From Aradus depressus (Eukaryota > Arthropoda > Insecta > Hemiptera > Aradidae): a stretch of 64,000 nt of DNA. Location of the stretch: contig OY759218.1 of the NCBI GenBank assembly GCA_963662175.1, positions 14,970,480 to 15,034,479 of the forward strand. Reading direction: 5' to 3'. The position numbers were made by a program, and so were the translations under genes. The notes under the pieces were generated by a model. The model made no database searches and was not told the DNA's origin. It was given only the letters and a program-made list of their open reading frames with translations. Within the stretch, counting starts at the first letter, position 1; the number at the start of each line of letters is the position of its first letter. This document shows positions 43,986 through 55,085 of this stretch, piece by piece.

Positions 43986-44274
43986 TGAGAAAGTAACATT
44001 ATGCAGCATTTGAGGAATTTAACTCTGAGACGCGAGATATCTGTGAGATTCACTCGGAGATTGAAAATGGGCGTGGCTTATGAGTGGTATGTGGCTAACT
44101 TTTGCCGGGCTGTCCATCAATGAGCTGCACGTGGTCGACCCCTTCACACTGTCTCCCCCAGCTAGTTTGTGTCTCAAAAGGTGTTCTGTAGGATCACACT
44201 CTGAGTCCCATGCTCTTCTCACTATTCGCCAATGATATAGGACAGTATTTCAGAAATAGAGGAGCGCAATGAGT

Positions 44275-44372
44275 GAGCTTTGACAACAGTCGAAGTACAG
44301 GGTTGTTATGTAATCGATCAAAAATTCGATCTTGAGTTTTCATTGGAATTTCATGTTTCTCAAAAATGAAAA
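44275..44372 (+). repeat. family A end
   Basis: GTCGAAGTACAGGGTTGTTA, TGTAATCGATCAAAAATTCG, TTTCATGTTTCTC. Confidence 0.75.
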
Positions 44373-44560
44373 GTAATTTTAAAAAATAATAATAAAAGTG
44401 ATAATTAATAAAAAATATATACAAAGTAAATAATAATAGTGGTAAATTAATTTTTTTTAAATACAAGAAACTCGACGAGGACTAGTGGAGAGGGGGAAGC
44501 TACTGGAGACCATATATCGACACAAAATTTTATATGAGTAGCCCAGTGCAATAATTGCAA

Positions 44561-44685
44561 AAATCCTTCAAATCCATTCATCATACCTGGGTTCCGTCAT
44601 TTTTCATTTCTAATGACTAATTATTAGTCATTATAAATGAAAAATTACGCAACCCAAGTATAATGAATGGATTTGAATGATTTTT
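44561..44685. repeat. head-to-head transposon ends forming a palindrome
   Basis: TCAAATCCATTCATCATACC then TGGGTTCCG faces CGCAACCCAAGTATAATGAA then TGGATTTGAATG, with a palindromic 50-bp centre between them. The right half is the left end of the element below. Confidence 0.85.
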
Positions 44686-46400
44686 TTTTTTTTTTTGTAT
44701 TTCTAATGCCATAAACGAAAAAGCCCACTGAAAATTACCGCAATTTCGAAAATCAGTAAATTAAAATTTTTAGGAATCTCAACGAAAAATACAATTATCG
44801 GAATTTTTAAATATTTATTTTAAGAAAATAATGATTGTTATAGTTTTCGAGGTTGTTTATAAAGAATATGTAAAAAAAAAATTAAACTTTTAAAAATTAA
44901 TTTGAAGATGGCAGAAGCTCCAAAAAGCGAAATAAATGAAAAAAAAAAAACGTTAAATAATACAAATACATCATTTTTTTATTGAAAATAATTTATTAAC
45001 AACTTATGCTAAATGATAATTTTTATAAATTTTTATGACAAATAATTATAAATTTAAAGGATAATCAAGTAAACTAATTGTCTCCGACGTTTTCGTTTTC
45101 GATGTCATTCATTAATATAATTGGTGGAGCATTTAAGTAGCTAACTCCTTTACCATAGTAAACGTGCTATAGAACAATTTAAGCCACTTTTTCTACATCC
45201 ACAAGCAGAGCCACACCCAGTTTTACATGAACAAAACATCATTTACAATAAATTGTCAAAAGCTGGAAGTTGATTCATTGTAACTGGTATTAGTGAATTA
45301 TCTTTTTGTTTCCATCCCCATTCTTTTGGCAAGTTATCCATCCACAACTCTACTTGTAAATACACTCTTTTTATATGTTCTGAACTAGCATCGAGTGTAT
45401 CACACCGGATATTCTCTTGTTAATTTCTCGGTAATAGTCATCTCTTTCTTCTTTTGTTTTTTTTTCTTTTTCATCACTAGCTTCCTTTCCACATATGAAA
45501 CAAATTGTTTTCCAATCGAAGCCACATGATAAACTTCAATGTTTTTTTTGGAGCAGAGAAATTCACTTGTTTTTCTTGCCTTTTACAAGCTTCAATGTAT
45601 TTTTTATTAATATACTTCTGCCAACATAATGTATGAGCATATACAACTTCACACGTATTTAAGTATTGTAATAATCCATCGTTTCTCTCCTCAGAAGCTT
45701 GTTTTAAAGTTCCCAATCCTCTTATAATTTCAAAAATAGAACCTACATCGTTACCGCTCTCAGATCCAAGTGTTTCGCATAGAAAACAAAAATTTTATTC
45801 AACATCTGCTGAATCACTATTCTTATTGTAACTATCATAATAAATAATTATCTGAAACAAGAATTATTCGAAAAATTGGTACACGGAAAGCGAAAATGAA
45901 AAAGATGAAGCAAATAAAAATGTACAAATGAAATTTTTTTATTACAATATAATATTATCATTGTAGCGACGTACGATGCATACGTTTCTGTCGGCGAATT
46001 AATCAATAATTTCAAAAAAAATATTCAAAATAACGTTCCACGTGGATACAGGCACGATGCTAAACTGTTTTCGGAGCACAAAAACATTGCCACTCGTGTT
46101 CTCCACTATCCCTGCTTCCCCACCCTACTCCCTTTTCTATAACTGCTAGTTTTCAAGGACGTTTGCTGTCTCTTTGTATACTTTATATAGAAATTAAATA
46201 ATTTTCGAGAGAAAAAATGAATATAGCTGTAAAAGAAATATACTATACTAAGAAGTAACGTCATTTTCATGGGAGTATCCTTTAAAAAAAAAAATCATTA
46301 GCGGAAAGTTTCAAATCAATCAGTTTTTTTTTTACTTTTTAATATAAGAAATTCAAAAAAACCGGAAACATTCAAATCCATTCATTATAGCTGGGTTCCG
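44648..46400. mobile_element. 1.75-kb DNA transposon, internally deleted
   Basis: The left end CGCAACCCAAGTATAATGAA is inverted at 46,369-46,400 (TTCATTATAGCTGGGTTCCG). The match extends to about 32 bp with few differences. It encloses the minus-strand Cys-rich protein relic. No flanking target duplication was found. Confidence 0.82.
45130..45840 (-). pseudogene. Cys-rich transposon-associated protein, deleted
   Basis: Reading the minus strand: CFLCETLGSESGNDVGSIFE, GLGTLKQASEERNDGLLQYL, VVYAHTLCWQKYI, FDWKTICFICGKEASDEKEK, TLDASSEHIKRVYLQVE, LWMDNLPKEWGWK, then CKTGCGSACGCRKSGLNC. I recognise this order from a repeated family of uncharacterised arthropod proteins: an N-terminal C-x2-C/R-x-D/H-x2-C unit, an FDWK-x2-C-x2-CGK unit, and a C-terminal WGWK region with a CXC-like cluster. 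The long middle region is missing between the ICGK and DASSEH parts. Several frame shifts and one stop (before MMFCSC) break it. Catalytic residues were not identified, so its role as a transposase is inference from the surrounding inverted ends. Confidence 0.72.
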
Positions 46401-46439
46401 AGGTGTAAACCTAATTGCACTCGACTAGAGGACCCAGAA

Positions 46440-47005
46440 ACGCAAAAGTCAATTACTTACTGATTTGCAGCCAAATAGGTAAAAGAGTGAGGTAGGGAGA
46501 GATTAGGGGGCTTAACTCCCTATGAAATGGATAAGTCAACTCGGAATTTGGATTTGGATCCAGAAGCCCATGAGAGAGGGAGAGTGGAAACTTATTAGGA
46601 AGGAACTCTCGCCTACCACCAATAATGTTGCTACCTTCATTGGAGGGGTGGGTTCTGAGCTCCTCTCTAGCTCTAACTACCTATTCTATCTCTTGGATCT
46701 TCACATTCGCCCATGTACGGTAGATTCCTCCGGAACAAGACCCATTATAGATATGTTTTCTTACCGGTGTCCTCTTAGAAACCCAATCACTTTTCTTAAT
46801 GTCTTCCGGCGTTGGTCAAGAAGAGTTCTTCTTCTCCTCTGATCAACTCTTTTTACAGTCGAAAACCTGGTTGTCCAGTTTTGAAATCCTTCTTCGTGAT
46901 TACTATTGAAGGGTCGGGTCCAATAAGAGCCTCTTTCGTTCCTGCATGAGCCAGTTTGTCGCCTTGTTCATTTCATTTCACTCCCATATAACCTGGAACT
47001 TAAAC
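46440..47005 (-). pseudogene. LINE ORF2 RNase H relic, copy 2
   Basis: Minus strand: VPGYMGVEMNEQADKLAHAG-like frame (the sequence has one substitution/frameshift), TKEALIGPDPSIVITKKDF, then RRRRTLLDQRRKTLRKVIGF. H/Y-xG-x4-NE-x-AD-x-LA is the end of the RNase H domain in I/R1-like LINEs. It is about 500 bp collinear with 41,195-41,735 at high identity, both antisense in the window. Confidence 0.75.
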
Positions 47006-47014
47006 GATTCGGAA

Positions 47015-47125
47015 CACAACAATGAGTACGCCGTCCTATAGAGGGAACGTTAAATGGCTGTCCCGAGTCTGTATGATGTCTGGTACTCATTAAAGAAACC
47101 TCAGTCCAAATTTAAGACTCTCAGT
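47015..47125 (+). repeat. SINE body fragment inside LINE relic
   Basis: AGTACGCCGTCCTATAGAGG, TGTATGATGTCTGGTACTCA. The 41,195 copy of the LINE has no SINE here. Confidence 0.75.
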
Positions 47126-47279
47126 CTTGCTTCCAGGGAAGGGATAAGAGCATTGAATGCTTACGTCCCTAGGTGTACACACCGGTTTGTCTCTCCAACT
47201 TTTATAAATAATTTTGAATAAAGATTCCTCCAAAATTCACAGAAAGGATTATTATTTTCAAGAATGTTTAATAAAAAAA

Positions 47280-47585
47280 AGTCGTCACTTCCTCTGAGCG
47301 AATTAATCAATTAATTTTTCGCTCTCCCTTCAAAACCAATCGACCGTTAGGGCTAAAAATCAATAGTTCACTCACTTAGGGCTTCCGAAGTTTGTGTAAA
47401 TAAATTCATTACCGATCCCCTCCTTCTCTTCTGCCGATTTCGTTTAAATATTAATAGGTACAGTCCATATGAGGTTTTGAATTTAAATATAAAATTTCAT
47501 GACGATATATCGGCAGTTATTGGGGTTTTTGACCGATAACATAACCCCCCATACCTCGTACAGATGGATAAGTTCTAAGGTCAAG
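47280..47585 (-). repeat. family A copy
   Basis: GTCGTCACTTCCTCTGAGCG, TTTTCGCTCTCCCTTCAAAA and parts of two modules, ending AACATAACCCCCC and TACCTCG. Confidence 0.8.
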
Positions 47586-47978
47586 AGCCTTTCTTTCATT
47601 ATATATGGATTTCCGTTAAATGGTTATCCATAACAGTGGAGCATTATAGGATATATTATATATCTTGTTATATATATCTTGTGTTGTGTATTATTATTAC
47701 TTTATTTTATTGTATATATATGTATTATATTATATATTCTTCATAACTTCACAGACACATTTTTATTTATTTTTCTCCTTATATTTAGTTATTATTGTAC
47801 ATATTGCCATTTATTGTTTCATTTTGTCCTATTATCCATAATTGTCAAAAAATTTACCCACGATTTGTACCGATTGTAAATATGCGTAATCTATACATGA
47901 ACAAATGCTCGGATTGTCATGGAACTTCACATGTAGCATTCTAAAAAGCCAAATTCAACAACAGACAACGTGACGGGA

Positions 47979-48000
47979 AGGGGGGGGGGGGGGGGGGGGG
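47979..48000. repeat. poly-G tract
   Basis: About 22 G residues in a row. Confidence 0.97.
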
Positions 48001-48069
48001 AAGCATTAATGCTGATGGAATTTCATGTACCATTCTTAAATATGAGCTATATTCGAGTATGACTGCCTC

Positions 48070-48440
48070 AAATTTTAAAAGGTTGTATTCGCTAGGAGGT
48101 CCAGCGTTGCACGGCTAATACTAACGGTCACCAGCGCTCCTAATTACAAAAAAGGTAGGGTGGCAGCCGTTGAAAGGAACACACTAGCTCTGGTGTCCGC
48201 CGTTGAAAGGCACATACTAGCTGTGGTGCCCAGGGGTCCCAAACACATATTAGCTGGGGTCTCCGCAGCTGCAAAGCAGATACTAGCTGGGGTGTCTGCC
48301 GTTTAAGGACTATAAGCCTTATTCCATTTGAATAATTAAAAATTATAACATCATGAATGTACTGTTGTAGAATTTAATAGGATTCGAATGACAGATATTA
48401 AGAAAAAAAGTGAAAGTTCCCCGGGCAACGCCGGGTATTA
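48070..48440 (-). repeat. CCCGGC-type repeat, inverted
   Basis: It ends GTTCCCCGGGCAACGCCGGG. Upstream are units of ACATACTAGCTGTGGTGCCC type, giving four or five diverged copies of a roughly 33-bp module (also at 31,830 and 49,555). Confidence 0.82.
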
Positions 48441-48589
48441 TTGCTGATAAATAAAATAATATCAACTATTATCAAACACGAACGTAACAGAAATGTGTAC
48501 CTGTCCTCACTGCTAATGAATGCTTCATTACTTTCTACTGTCTAGAGGTGCGAAACCTTGGGCTCTTTAGTTATACATGGTTAACCTGA

Positions 48590-49490
48590 AACCTACTTCA
48601 CAGACACGTGAATCACTAGTTATGTACTTCCCCAGCTTCAATTATTTATAATAAACTATGTTTCCGCTCTCCCATAACTTACCTCTTTTCTGCGAATTTG
48701 GCAGACATTAATAAATGTCTTGACTCAGATACTTTGGCGTTGATATATTCATGTCATCGGCAGATATTAGGGTTTAAAAGTGAACCATCCTCTAAACATT
48801 CACTTCACCGAGGTACGAATAGCCGCTGAAATAATTTTTTTCATTTTTGAGTCCCTGTGGCGGAAAAACAAGAATTTTCAATAAAATGTAGAAATAGTAC
48901 ACCAAAAAACGGTTCTTGGAGGCGGTTTTTGGCAAGTATCCTGTAAACCTGTAAATCACCGGCAATGTAATTCCCCAGAACTAAATATCTGTAATCAACT
49001 AATGGTTCGCTCTCCACCTAAAACCCATCGACTGGGACAAAAATCATTAATTGATGACTTACAAAAAAAAATCCTCAAACCGAATTTTGTGACGATTATA
49101 AATTATTAGGGTTTTTAAGTTGAGCCCCTCTTCTGATTCCTTCTTTCCCTTCGTCCTATTTCGTTGAAAATTAAAATTCGAAGTCTTTATGGGTTCTTAA
49201 ATTTAAATATAAAATTTCGTGTCGATACATTCAATACAACGGCAGTTATTAGCGTTTTTTGTTTCTAGTCTCCCCCTAATCCCTCATCTATTTCCTTTGG
49301 CCGATTTGATTGAAAATCAACTAATGTCGTTCTTATGAAATTCTGGATACATAAATAAAATTACATGTCGATACATTCATTCTAATGAGAGTTATCGTGT
49401 TCGAAGACAAACACACACATTCCGTTGAAAACTCAAGATCAAATTTCAGAATATATACGTCCCTTATACATGGTATAGCTAAGTAAGTAA
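48590..49490 (-). repeat. family A, two partial copies
   Basis: ATGTACTTCCCCAGCTTCAA near 48,620; a second copy starts GTAAATCACCGGCAATGTAA near 48,953. Modules and the TAGCTAAGTAAGTAA end follow. Confidence 0.82.
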
Positions 49491-49552
49491 CATGTATTTC
49501 ATATGAAGGGGCCCAGAGACACTTGCAAAAATACAGTTTGTCCTCTAAGTAA

Positions 49553-49830
49553 AGTGGTACTTAGGACCGTTGGGCATCATAGCAAGAATGTACTTAGGAC
49601 CGTTGGACATCACAGCTAGTATGTACTTAGGACCGTTGGGCATCACAGCTAGAATGTACATAGGACCGTTGGACATCACAGCTAGTATGTACTTAGGACC
49701 GTTGGGCATCACAGCTAGTATGTACTTAGGACCGTTGGACATCACATCTAGCATGTACTTAGGACCGTTGGGCATCACAGCTAGTATGTACTTAAGACCG
49801 TTGGGCATCACAGCTAGTATGTGTCTTGCA
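49553..49830. repeat. 33-bp minisatellite, about 8 copies
   Basis: TGTACTTAGGACCGTTGGRC repeated with CATCACAGCTAGTA. The unit length is a multiple of three, so both strands are open over the whole array, giving spurious 11-residue repeats. It is an expanded version of the module in the CCCGGC repeat. Confidence 0.97.
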
Positions 49831-49839
49831 ATGGCGCAC

Positions 49840-49876
49840 ATCCGGACCACGTTACTTCTGAGCTACCGGCACCCTC
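49840..49876 (-). repeat. SINE head scrap
   Basis: TCTGAGCTACCGGCACCCTC, the tRNA-like 5' end only. Confidence 0.7.
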
Positions 49877-50184
49877 TGTTAAAAGATATGAAATAAATAA
49901 GTAGAAAAATGAATTTTTCGGACAAAGTCGTTTACCATAGAGCTCTAGTCAAGGATAAATCTAAAATTGTCCTTATTGTCTGGGTTCTATTGGCAAGTGG
50001 ACCAATGAATAACTATGACTATCATAGACAAAACTATACCACAAATGACGTACAAGAAATACTCAGATGATGACGTAATGAATACTTGTTAATGATAATT
50101 GGCAATTCTAACATGAAAGTGACATCATATCTTCACATCACACCGACATTTTTAAATCAGGCAATTAGAAAACAAATGAGAAGA

Positions 50185-50890
50185 AAGACGTCGGTAAATC
50201 ACCGGCAATGTACCTCCCCGGAACAAATTAGTCAATTCACTTTTCACCTCCCCCTCCAAAACCAGTAGACCATTTGCGCTAATATTCAATAGTTGACTTA
50301 CCTAAATCCTCATACTAAATTTTATGTCGATAAATTCACTACATCGGCAGTTATTAGAGTTTTTGACTTAAATCTCTCCCCTAACTCCCCCTTCCCTTTG
50401 GCCGATTTGGCTGGAAATCGAAAGGTGTTGTCCTTATGGGCTTTGATCACACATATAAAACTTCGTGTCGATATATTCATTCTATCGGCAGTTATTAGTT
50501 TTTCTCTTAAGCCTCCCCCGTAATACGCCTTTCACTTCGGTCGATTTGCCTGAAAGTCAATAGGTGTCGTCATTAGAGGGTTCTGAATTCACATATAAAA
50601 TGATGTGTCTATACATTACTGTTGTCATACCTTTCGGTGGAAACCGTCGTCTGGCAGCTCATGGTAGCCACCGGTGTCCACCGAAAGGTATGACAACAGT
50701 AATATATTTACTGGCGGAACTAATCCCTTATATGTCTATACAATCATTGTATCGGGAGTTATCGTTTTCACAGACAGAAAGCCTTTTTTTTCATATTTGA
50801 AATCTAGAAGTCGGAAAATTCGGCATCGAATTTTTGACCGATAACATAACTTTCCCTATACGAGTACTTTGTATAGTTGGGGAAGTGAAA
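50185..50890 (-). repeat. family A, complete copy with palindrome insertion
   Basis: GTCGGTAAATCACCGGCAAT, TACCTCCCC, then modules with TCGGCAGTTATTAG at 50,344 and 50,485 (141 bp apart), ATCGGGAGTTATCG, and the end TATAGTTGGGGAAGTG. A new hairpin (CATCGGTGAATCACCGG) follows at once at 50,894. Confidence 0.9.
50615..50703. repeat. 27-bp perfect inverted repeat insertion
   Basis: ATTACTGTTGTCATACCTTT to GGTGGA and its exact inverse at 50,677-50,703, spacer about 35 bp. TGTCTATACA occurs on both sides of the insert (50,606 and 50,732 area), suggesting a 10-bp target duplication. Confidence 0.9.
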
Positions 50891-51099
50891 ATGCCATCGG
50901 TGAATCACCGGATATACAATCCACGAGAATACCAGAATATCGGGTCCTGGTCCCCTTGCCTACGCCACTACGCGTTTTTAAAATCCTGATAAGACCTAAG
51001 GTTTATAATGGTTGTTCTTTCCATGATCCACAGTGCGTGATCCAACTTGAAATTTATTCACGATTCCACGAGTAGACATGACTGTAATTGTTACTCATC

Positions 51100-51910
51100 T
51101 ACCAAACTAACTTAATCGATAGTTATGATTGAATTAGTTACAGTAGTCGATCGATAGTCATTAGATGTCAATCGTTAATCTGAATTAATCGTTAGTCGAT
51201 ATTATACTTCGATATTATGACATACAGCCCTTATTTTTTATAAGGTATACATATATGTACTATGTATTCCACTATAAACCACATTCTTTATTTTTTTTCT
51301 TCAAATTTTCTTCATTTTAGAATTGCAAACTCGAATATTTGTAAACGTTATGTCTTAAGGCAGACTACCCTAGGAGACAGGGTGACACAGCCTTAGGTAA
51401 TCTCAGGTAGCTTGAGGATTGTATATATATATACCAAATTTAAGAGTCACTTTTGACATGGTCAGCCGGAAGAAATAGGACGAAATGGACAAAACTAGAC
51501 TGTATTATAGAATTTTCCTGGAACTGGCCGTTGTAGTGGGAAACTCAATAAGGCCTCTAGAATGTAGTTTATAAACAGTAGTAGAATATATAGTATATAC
51601 ATATAAGAAATAAGGGCTATAATTTCGAAGTATAATATCAACTAACGATTTATTCAGATTAACAACTGACATCTAATGACTATCGATCAACTGTATTATG
51701 TTTAGATTGTATTATCTCATATATATCTGATATATTACTCATATATATAACCGTTATATACAGACGCCTTTATTTCTTATATATACTAAGAATTCTACTG
51801 ATTATAGGACGGACTGTACTGTATTATAAACCACATTCTTTAGTTTTTTAAAAATCTCTTTTAGATATTTTCTTTATTTTATTATTGACAAACCAGGTGA
51901 TAGGGTAGGA
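51100..51910. repeat. nested inverted and direct repeats
   Basis: TAGTCATTAGATGTCAATCG ... ATTATACTTCGATATTATG (51,160-51,230) is inverted at 51,628-51,700. ATAAACCACATTCTTTA occurs at 51,275 and again at 51,829. The two facts suggest a foldback plus a later rearrangement. Confidence 0.75.
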
Positions 51911-52079
51911 TGTGCCTGGTACTCGGACGGTCCTTCCCTCCAACAGCCAGTATATTTACAGAAGAAATCTCAAAAATACTGTCTAGGAGACGAAGGACGA
52001 AAATATCTTGTAAGCTCTGACTCCCAGAATGTTATATATACCATAAGCAATATTTTTTTCTGACAATCCCCTAGTTCGG

Positions 52080-52400
52080 ATCATCGTGGGTTACCAAATA
52101 TCGAAGAAGCAGACAGCTCCATCATGTTCTTGTCCGACCTCAAGAGGTCAAGGAACATATCTGCAGTGGTTAGCCGGCAATATAACGAGGCCGGCTGAGG
52201 CCACACCTCCGGTCTTTTGTCTTCCCTCAGGTAGAAGATCACCCTGACCAGACTTGTCATCGGCCATACAAGGCTCACCCATGGCCATCTCCAGGTTAAC
52301 GGAGACAACAGATATGATTGGACAAACCAACGAGAAGCTGCAGAGATATACCTGTGAACACCTTTTAAGCTTTTACTGGAAAACATTCCGCACTAATTTT
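52080..52400. other. unassigned GC-richer island
   Basis: Overlapping frames exist on both strands (minus 101 and 60 codons, plus 75 codons). Base composition is higher in GC than its neighbours. I do not recognise the translations; it could be an old gene or transposon piece. Confidence 0.3.
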
Positions 52401-52619
52401 CTACGATCCTTGAGATGCGTACATGTCCAAATTATTCTGAAATATCTAATAAACATGTATAAATCGATGGATGGATATTAATATTAGGGTTTTAGGGTGA
52501 AAAACTGCAATGGTTAACATCGCCCGAAAGCATAAAATGGTTTACCTATTTAATTATACAGTGAAAAAAAATACATAATATTACTAAAAAATAAATAAAT
52601 TACAAATAATAAAAAAATA

Positions 52620-52800
52620 TATCGTCAGTGAATCACAGGTAATGTATTCCCCCAGCACGATTTTAATCAATTACGTTTTTGCTCACCCTTCAAAACCAAA
52701 AAATATATGAATTCTGAATTCTCATACTCAATTTTGTGCAGTTATTAGACATTTTGATTCAAGCCCATCTCTTTACCTCGGCCGTATTTCAACCATCGAT
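52620..52800 (-). repeat. family A end
   Basis: CGTCAGTGAATCACAGGTAA, GTATTCCCCCAGCACG, then TTTTGCTCACCCTTCAAAAC. Confidence 0.8.
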
Positions 52801-53129
52801 CCTCATCCCTACTGAGTACATGAACTCTGCCAAGATCCCCATCTCATTTGCATATTGACTCCACTTACTTCTGCTTGACCGTTGAAGGTCGAATTGACTT
52901 AGAGGCCTTGGAATAATGAACTCTACTCATTATTTCACATTCTACTTTCTCAACTGTATGTAGTATAAGTAAAGTTATGTAAAATCAAAATAACGATAAT
53001 CCGCCAGCGATTGTTGCCGGGCAAAGGTTGCATAGTGTGAAATGGAGCAACCAAACCCACTGAAATACAACACAATGGAATAAATAAAAACAAAGAATTT
53101 AACTTACATATTGTCTAATTCCACAAAAA

Positions 53130-53180
53130 CATATACATGAAGTGCAGCGGTTTCGGCTTAGACCATCGTCAGAACAAAGT
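53130..53180 (-). other. retroelement-type CTGACGATGG hairpin
   Basis: The minus strand reads CTGACGATGGTCTAAGCC then GAAACCGCTGCAC. It is the same word order as at 28,878 and 32,820. Confidence 0.5.
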
Positions 53181-53384
53181 TCAAAAGTGACATTTAAGTC
53201 TGCTAGCTTGTCATATTTATTCAATCCTCAGGCTAGCTGATATTACTTAAGGCTGCGAGACCCTATCCCATGAAAAAGCCCATGAGGTTGTGGGGTCACG
53301 AAGTCCCAACTTCATAAAATACGTAAATTGTTTGCATTGTTGATGTACATTTTATGTACTTTTTAAGGGTCTGAGGATGTGTAT

Positions 53385-53895
53385 AGGGGAAGTTATGTAG
53401 ACGGTTAGAAATTCTATGGGGATTTTTCAGAATGTTTACCGACCTCTTAATTTCAAAAATGAAAAAAAAAAAAATCTGCCTGTGTATCTGAACACAATAC
53501 CTCCCGATAGAATGAATGTATCGACACGAAATTTTATATGTGTATCCAGAATGTTCTAAGCACGACATCTATTGATTTTCAGCCAAAGGGAAGGGGGGAT
53601 TAGAAGGGAGGATTAACAAAAAACTAACAACTGCCATTGAAATTAATACATTGACACGAAATTTCATATGTAAATTCAAAGCCCTATAAGGATGAAACCT
53701 ATTAATTTTTAGCGAAATCAGCCAAGGTGAGAAAGGGATCTGAGAAGGGCTCGACTTAAAATCCATAATAACTGCCAATGTAATGAATTTATCGACACAA
53801 AATTTAGCATGTGTATTCAGAAGCCCGAATCAAAAGCGTAATAGATTAATTCGAAGTACATAGCCGGTGATTCACCGACGATTTTTTTTTTTTCC
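53385..53895 (+). repeat. family A, complete forward copy
   Basis: GTATAGGGGAAGTTATGTAG, an A-tract, CACAATACCTCCCGATAGAA, modules marked CTGCCATTG (53,631) and CTGCCAATG (53,772; 141 bp apart), AGTACATAGCCGGTGATTCA and a T-run. The usual GAGAGCGAAAAC block is missing. Confidence 0.92.
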
Positions 53896-54109
53896 CTAAT
53901 GAAATAAATATTAGTATAATTAAGGAAGTAGCAAACTGAAGGGTGAAATGGTTTTCGTTGCAATAAAGTGAGATATAGGCAATAATATAACGACGTGAGG
54001 AAGTTGAGGCGTCAACAACTGTTATCATGATCCTGTGGGCCATTATCATGGGATCAATAGTGAGCCACACAGTTGTAGGGGCTAAATCAATGGGATTTGT
54101 AGATTTACA

Positions 54110-54753
54110 AAGAAAAATTCATCGGTGAATCACCGGCAATGTAATACCCCACAATTAATTAATCAATTAAGTTTTCGCTTCCCCAAAATCATTACATCGG
54201 CAGTTATAGAGTTTTTGAATTGAGCCCTCTCCCGTCGGTTTTGACTCTAAATATGAAATTTCATATCGATACATTCATTATATCCGCAGTTTTGGTGTTT
54301 TACGTTGAGACCATCCTCTGATCCCCCCCCTTCCCTTCTGCTGATCCCGTTGCAAATTAATAAGTGTCGTCCTTATGGGGTTTTGAAATCACATATGAAA
54401 TTTATGTACTTCGTATAGTTAGGGAAGTAAAATTCATCGGTGAATCACCGCCAATGTAATTCCTCAGGCAAATTAATCGAAGAAGTTTTCGCTCTCTCTG
54501 AAACCAATATGCGAATTTGCTGAAATGAATAGGTATGTAACTCAGGGACTTTTGATTCGTCATACGAAATTTCTTATTGATATATACGTTTCGTTGACTT
54601 CTTTTCTTTTTTTTTTCTGAGCTTGAGCCCCTCTTGTGAGCTTTGAACCGAATCGCCGAGAAATGTTATAAGTGGTTCTATGGGATTTTGATTTTAAATA
54701 TAAAACTTCGATACATTCATTACTTCGGCAGTTATTAAGGTTTTTTTATTAGC

Positions 54754-54785
<32 letters not shown>

Positions 54786-55085
54786 CTCGCCGCCTCATAA
54801 TCCCCCTCTTCCTTCGGACAGTTTAGCTGAAAATCAACACGTGCCTTCCTTATTGAGTTCTGGACACATATATAAAATTCTTATATATATATATACAATC
54901 TAACGGGAGTTATCGTGTTCGCAGACACACACGTAGGGAATGTCTTCTCATTTCAGGAATCAGGGGGTCGAAAAACATGAAATTCCAGTGAAAACATAAT
55001 ATCGAATTTCTGACCGATTACATAACTTCCCCTATACTTATAACAGATAAGTAAAGTATAGAGCTAGTAACAGTCGTCAGTGAAT
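54110..55085 (-). repeat. family A, head-to-tail tandem
   Basis: Hairpins at 54,121 (TCGGTGAATCACCGG), 54,437 (TCGGTGAATCACCGC) and 55,077 (GTCAGTGAATCGCGG) start three units in the same sense. The ends AGTTAGGGAAGTAAAATTCA and ACAGATAAGTAAAG lead straight into the next unit. Confidence 0.88.
54752..54782. repeat. poly-C tract in family A module
   Basis: About 31 C residues, an expansion of the CCCCTCCCC stretch of the module. Confidence 0.97.

Noticed and set aside
49545..49896. Overlapping 101- and 108-codon frames with 11-residue repeats on opposite strands
   Set aside because: The 33-bp tandem unit keeps both strands open by arithmetic; no start context or homologue, so not coding.
52080..52481. 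Possible gene on either strand in a GC-richer island
   Set aside because: Three conflicting frames, none with a motif I can name.
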